NCBI GenBank assembly: GCA_017860985.1
Contig: JAGFXG010000035.1
Location: forward strand, 1-8,650
Length of the DNA: 8,650 nucleotides
Source: Deltaproteobacteria bacterium
Lineage (GTDB): Bacteria; Desulfobacterota; Syntrophia; Syntrophales; Smithellaceae
Direction: 5' to 3'
The position numbers and the translations under genes are program-made. This document shows, piece by piece, positions 5,995-8,650 of this stretch. Below the pieces are notes generated by a model, which ran no database searches, had not been told where the DNA came from, and was given only the letters and a program-made list of their open reading frames with translations. Each line of letters begins with the position of its first letter. Position 1 is the first letter of the stretch.

Positions 5995-7161
5995 TCAAGG
6001 CTTGGCATTGGCAAACCACGTAAACTTCCCATCCTTAATTTTTAATATGACCGCGCTTTTGACCGGGTCGCCGGAACCTTCCTTGAACTGCATATTTCCT
6101 GTCACGCCTTCATATTGCGGAATTTTTGACAGCGCGTCGCGCACGGCCTGACGATCGTTTTTTCCGGCCGTTTTGAGTGCCTGCAACAACAGGCCGAATG
6201 AATCGTAAGTCAGGGCGGCCACGTCATCTGGTGTGGTTCCGTATTTTGCTTTGTAGCCTGCAATGAATTTTTTAGTAGCTTCTGTAGCAGCGTCAGCCGC
6301 ATAATGTGTGCTGAAATAATAATCGTTGCAGTCTTTGCCGCAGAGCTTTATCAGTTCTTCCGATCCCCAGGAATCGGAGCCGATGAATGGCACGGTAATA
6401 CCCAATCGCTTGGCTTGCTGAATTTGAAGGGGCACTTCACTGTAATAGTTGGGCAGGAAAATAATATCCGGCGCGGCTTGTTTGATCTTGGTGAGCTGTG
6501 ATGAAAAATCCTTGTCATTCGTGGTATAGGTTTCAAATGCAACCACCTTGCCGCCGTTTTTCTCATACACTTCCTTGAAAATCTCGGCAATGCCCTTGTT
6601 GTATTCGGAAGCAACGTCGTAAAGAACCGCCGCTTTTTTCAGCTTTAAATTGGTGAGCGTAAATTTGGCGAGAACCCCTCCCTGAAAAGGGTCAATAAAA
6701 CAGGCGCGGAAAACATATTTTTTAGAGGCATTAGTTCTGGAATCAAGCGTGGCTTTCGGCGCGGTGGACCAGGGAGTGATCAGCACTACTTTGCCGGTTT
6801 CCGCGATTTCGGCGGCCGGCAGAGCATAGCGACTGGCGTTGGGACCGACAATCGCCGTAACATTCTGTTGCGTAATCAGCTTCTGCGCAGAGGAGGCCGA
6901 CTGATCGGCTTTCCCGGCGTTGTCCTCAATAATTAATTTGATTTTAAATTTTTTGTCGCCTAACTGGATGCCGCCGGCATCGTTGACTTCGGCAACTGCC
7001 ATCTCAGCCGCGTTTTTGCAGGAGGCCCCCACGGCCGGAACGTCACCAGTCAATTCAGCAATGACGCCGATTTTGATCTGGGAAGAATCCTCACGGCTGC
7101 AACCACAAATACCCAGAGAAATAATCACCAGAAGGACAAAGAAGATTGCTGATTTTTTCAT
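5995..7161 (-). CDS. livK: Branched-chain amino acid ABC transporter substrate-binding lipoprotein LivK/BraC
   Basis: Periplasmic receptor of the Liv importer, 388 residues, of the Peripla_BP_6 (type I periplasmic binding) family. The first 21 residues are a lipoprotein signal: a Lys-Lys start, a hydrophobic core and the lipobox ICGC with Cys21 as lipidation site. Ser at +2 permits outer-membrane sorting if the usual +2 rule holds, although a receptor would be expected near the inner membrane. KIGVIAELTGDVPAVGASCKNAAEMAVAEVNDAGGI (about 30-65) is the standard opening of LivK/BraC proteins, followed by a VGPNASRYALPAAEI block that usually contributes ligand contacts. LCGKDCND holds a likely disulfide pair. 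The start is firm: GGGGAG six bases upstream and a strong promoter just before it. The ligand could be branched-chain amino acids or a related compound such as an amide or other amino acid. Confidence 0.93.
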   Translation of the reverse strand: MKKSAIFFVLLVIISLGICGCSREDSSQIKIGVIAELTGDVPAVGASCKNAAEMAVAEVNDAGGIQLGDKKFKIKLIIEDNAGKADQSASSAQKLITQQNVTAIVGPNASRYALPAAEIAETGKVVLITPWSTAPKATLDSRTNASKKYVFRACFIDPFQGGVLAKFTLTNLKLKKAAVLYDVASEYNKGIAEIFKEVYEKNGGKVVAFETYTTNDKDFSSQLTKIKQAAPDIIFLPNYYSEVPLQIQQAKRLGITVPFIGSDSWGSEELIKLCGKDCNDYYFSTHYAADAATEATKKFIAGYKAKYGTTPDDVAALTYDSFGLLLQALKTAGKNDRQAVRDALSKIPQYEGVTGNMQFKEGSGDPVKSAVILKIKDGKFTWFANAKP

Positions 7162-7167
7162 GAAATG

Positions 7168-7173
7168 CTCCCC
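7168..7173 (-). promoter_or_regulatory. Ribosome-binding site of livK
   Basis: On the minus strand GGGGAG lies six bases before the livK ATG (7161-7159). It is the clearest ribosome-binding site near any promoter-proximal liv gene and contrasts with the poorly placed one of livH, consistent with the receptor being made in excess. Confidence 0.75.
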
Positions 7174-7199
7174 TTTTTATGTCTATATTTTGCCAACAG

Positions 7200-7228
7200 G
7201 TTATAGGGGAAGGTCGGCGCTCTGTCAA
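7200..7228 (-). promoter_or_regulatory. Near-consensus sigma70 promoter of the liv operon
   Basis: On the minus strand TTGACA (7228-7223) is followed after exactly 17 bases by TATAAC (7205-7200), 11 of 12 consensus bases at the ideal spacing. Transcription should begin near 7193, giving a leader of about 30 bases before livK that carries the GGGGAG site. The leader is too short for a riboswitch or attenuator, so control would have to come from a repressor or activator at or upstream of the promoter. Confidence 0.75.
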
Positions 7229-7256
7229 CGAAAAAGAAAAGACATAAAATCCCGCA

Positions 7257-7290
7257 GGACAAGCCATGGATGGCCATGCGCTTGTTGTCC
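7257..7290. promoter_or_regulatory. Composite inverted repeat upstream of the liv promoter
   Basis: GGACAA (7257-7262) and TTGTCC (7285-7290) enclose a second dyad, CATGG (7265-7269) and CCATG (7274-7278) around ATGG. The outer arms begin 29 bases upstream of the livK -35 hexamer. The place suits an activator or repressor site, but it could equally be another dispersed palindrome. On the minus strand a T-rich stretch follows, so terminating read-through from upstream is also possible. Confidence 0.4.
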
Positions 7291-7303
7291 ATGATTCCTG
7301 TTT

Positions 7304-7317
7304 GCCGGCAATCCGGC
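7304..7317. repeat. Small perfect hairpin in the livK/patatin divergent region
   Basis: GCCGG (7304-7308) and CCGGC (7313-7317) pair around a CAAT tetraloop. It sits between the larger dyad at 7257-7290 and the patatin gene. No T-run follows on either strand. Function unknown. Confidence 0.35.
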
Positions 7318-7395
7318 CACTGCTCAATTTTCATGATTCTTTACCTTTAGTAACTCCGGCAGTCATCATTCAGGGATCGGACAGCCAGTCTCCGA

Positions 7396-7424
7396 TTGAC
7401 AGTCGGCACCGGTATTGATAAGAA
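7396..7424 (+). promoter_or_regulatory. Possible promoter of the patatin gene
   Basis: A perfect -35 hexamer TTGACA (7396-7401) is followed at 17 bases by TAAGAA (7419-7424), a poor -10. The implied start near 7431 would leave a leader of about 20 bases before the ATG at 7453, but almost none before the ATG at 7438. The -35 sits in a weak dyad, CCGA (7392-7395) and TCGG (7403-7406). Confidence 0.3.
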
Positions 7425-7452
7425 AATGTAAGTCTAAATGGAGCAGCCTGGC

Positions 7453-8406
7453 ATGAAATGGACGGGGGAAAAAATTGGTCTGGCCCTGGGTGGCGGAGGT
7501 GTCCGCGGTCTGGCTCATATCGGCGTCCTAAATGTCCTGGAACAGGAGGGCATCGGAGTTGACCTGATTGTCGGGACCAGTGCCGGCGCACTGATCGGCG
7601 GCGCTTATGCATCGGGCATGTCCATACGGAATATTACAGCCAAAGTGGACGGCTACCTGAGGAGTTCTGAATATAAGGATTCCGCCATTAAGGCCATCGG
7701 AACGACATTCTCATCGGAACGAAAAAATTTTTTTCAAAAAACGCAAACCTTCCTGAGAAACCGGTATTACCTGGTTCGCGCGCTGTTCAGTCCTTCTATT
7801 CTTCCTTCTGAAGATTTCCAGTCGCTCATCAACTATCTTCTTCCTGATATAGATATAAAGGACACACGCATTCCATTTATGGCCGTAACCACGGATCTGA
7901 TTTCCGGCAAACAGGTCGTTTTGACAGAAGGCTCTCTGCGCAAGGCAGTGCTGGCCAGCAGTTCCGTCCCCGGAGCGGTTGAACCCACCCGCATCGGTGA
8001 GTGGCTTCTGGCCGACGGAGGCGTGACCAGCCTTGTGCCGGTTAACGCTGCCCGCAAGGCTGGCGCAGATGTTGTCATCGCGGTCATGGTGGATCGTGAA
8101 CTGCCGAAGGAAACTGACATTGAAACGGCAAAAGATGTTTTATACCGGGCGGGTGAAATAACAGCCAACATGCTGGAAGCGGCTGAACTTGAAAATGCGG
8201 ATGTCGTCATCCGGCCTTCCGTTGGAGATCTTCACTGGGCCGATTTCAGCCGGTCTGATCATCTCATCAGGGTCGGAGAAGAGGCAACCCGCCAGTCCCT
8301 GGAAGCAATTAACAACTCCCTCCCCCTGTTGCGGCGCTTTGAACGCTTTGCCCGGCGTTTTCGCACAATCGGCAAGACAGATCATAAACCGGACATCAGG
8401 CAATGA
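7453..8406 (+). CDS. Patatin-like phospholipase (RssA/NTE family)
   Basis: Predicted serine lipid acyl hydrolase of 317 residues with a Ser-Asp dyad. The oxyanion-hole glycine loop GGGGVRG is at 13-19, the nucleophile elbow GTSAG at 41-45 with Ser43, and the catalytic Asp188 in ADGG (187-190), so the active site looks intact. ASSSVPGAVEPTRIGEWLLADGG is the usual block before the Asp. No signal peptide or membrane segment is seen, which suggests a cytoplasmic or peripheral enzyme like E. coli RssA; an Arg-rich tail (294-304) may help membrane contact. The ATG at 7453 is preferred because GGAG (7440-7443) lies nine bases upstream; an in-frame ATG at 7438 would add five residues with a weaker site. 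It is transcribed divergently from livK and appears monocistronic. The physiological lipid is unknown. Confidence 0.9.
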   Translation: MKWTGEKIGLALGGGGVRGLAHIGVLNVLEQEGIGVDLIVGTSAGALIGGAYASGMSIRNITAKVDGYLRSSEYKDSAIKAIGTTFSSERKNFFQKTQTFLRNRYYLVRALFSPSILPSEDFQSLINYLLPDIDIKDTRIPFMAVTTDLISGKQVVLTEGSLRKAVLASSSVPGAVEPTRIGEWLLADGGVTSLVPVNAARKAGADVVIAVMVDRELPKETDIETAKDVLYRAGEITANMLEAAELENADVVIRPSVGDLHWADFSRSDHLIRVGEEATRQSLEAINNSLPLLRRFERFARRFRTIGKTDHKPDIRQ

Positions 8407-8419
8407 CGGCAAAACGTCA
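8404..8419. terminator. Weak hairpin between convergent genes
   Basis: TGACG (8404-8408), starting at the patatin stop codon, pairs with CGTCA (8415-8419) around six bases. It lies in the 25-base gap between two convergent genes, where a bidirectional terminator would be expected. The stem is short and lacks a T-tract, so this is only a positional suggestion. Confidence 0.25.
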
Positions 8420-8431
8420 ATCCTTCACCGG

Positions 8432-8650
8432 CTATTGAACGGATATTTCTATCGATACATGAATGAGGAGTTCACCGGCATCACCGGACATGCTGCTTAC
8501 TTCCACCGTCCCGATTCTTTTTAATCCAGACAGGACTTCTTTCCAGTCCCTGCCGAAAATGTCCGCGCGTATGATGGTCCGTTCCTGTGTCACTTTTTTT
8601 GTCACTTTGCGTGCACCGTGACGGGTAAGAATCCTCTCCACTTCCGCCGT
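8432..8650 (-). CDS. 3' end of an unrecognised gene (partial)
   Basis: The minus-strand frame is open from the window edge to a stop at 8432-8434, giving 72 visible C-terminal residues; an internal GTG at 8641 need not be the start. The piece is charged and soluble, with alternating strand-helix-strand character: VTKKVTQERTIIRADI, then a helix WKEVLSGLKRIG, then VEVSSMSG and a final strand LLIHVSIEIS. This order resembles the periplasmic tail of anti-sigma-like membrane proteins (DUF2275 or DUF4349 types), where a residue-pair comparison segment ends in LKxLGxVE. That is a pattern impression, not a match I could test. The frame is credible because it stays open to the edge and converges tightly on the patatin gene. 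Confidence 0.6.
   Translation of the reverse strand, partial: TAEVERILTRHGARKVTKKVTQERTIIRADIFGRDWKEVLSGLKRIGTVEVSSMSGDAGELLIHVSIEISVQ

Noticed and set aside
7833..8210. Open frame of 125 codons on the - strand opposite the patatin gene
   Set aside because: Low-complexity Ser/Thr/Ala content and full overlap with a gene with intact catalytic motifs mark it as a shadow.

Overview
The window looks like chromosomal DNA of a mesophilic, anaerobic Gram-negative bacterium, most likely Desulfobacterota (the old Deltaproteobacteria, for example Syntrophobacterales or similar). This placement is inference. It rests on a base composition near 50% GC, a complete high-affinity branched-chain amino acid (HAAT/Liv) ABC transporter, a Tat-exported Cys-type sulfatase next to an anaerobic-type maturase remnant, and intergenic DNA crowded with short palindromes of the kind that litter such genomes.

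Left part (1-2389, + strand). A 337-bp leader holds two small inverted repeats and an array of eleven in-phase degenerate heptamers. It precedes a sulfatase gene (338-1891) with a twin-arginine signal and all the main catalytic residues. Right behind it lies a fragment too short for an ordinary gene caller. It is the first 40 codons (1923-2045) of a radical-SAM anaerobic sulfatase-maturating enzyme (anSME), with the CxxxCxxC cluster motif intact. The gene stops where a 77-bp REP/MITE-like element begins (2046-2122), and I could not find the rest of it. The pair reads as a sulfatase/maturase operon whose second gene has been destroyed. The rest of the gap to 2389 is repeat debris and a hairpin that may terminate the opposing liv operon.

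Middle part (2390-7161, - strand). This is a liv operon in the order livK (lipoprotein receptor), livH and livM (permeases), livG and livF (ATPases). livH, livM, livG and livF are packed with gaps or overlaps of -14 to +2 nt. livK is separated from livH by 210 bp containing three different palindromic repeats, which may tune receptor against membrane-complex expression. A near-consensus sigma70 promoter (TTGACA, 17-nt spacer, TATAAC) sits just upstream of livK.

Right part (7162-8650). A 290-bp divergent intergenic region with two hairpins separates livK from a patatin-like phospholipase gene (7453-8406, + strand). It is followed tail-to-tail by the 3' end of a minus-strand gene of uncertain family that runs off the window.

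I see no complete undescribed defence or mobile system here. The most informative observations are the hidden maturase remnant with the element at its breakpoint, and the heptamer array.
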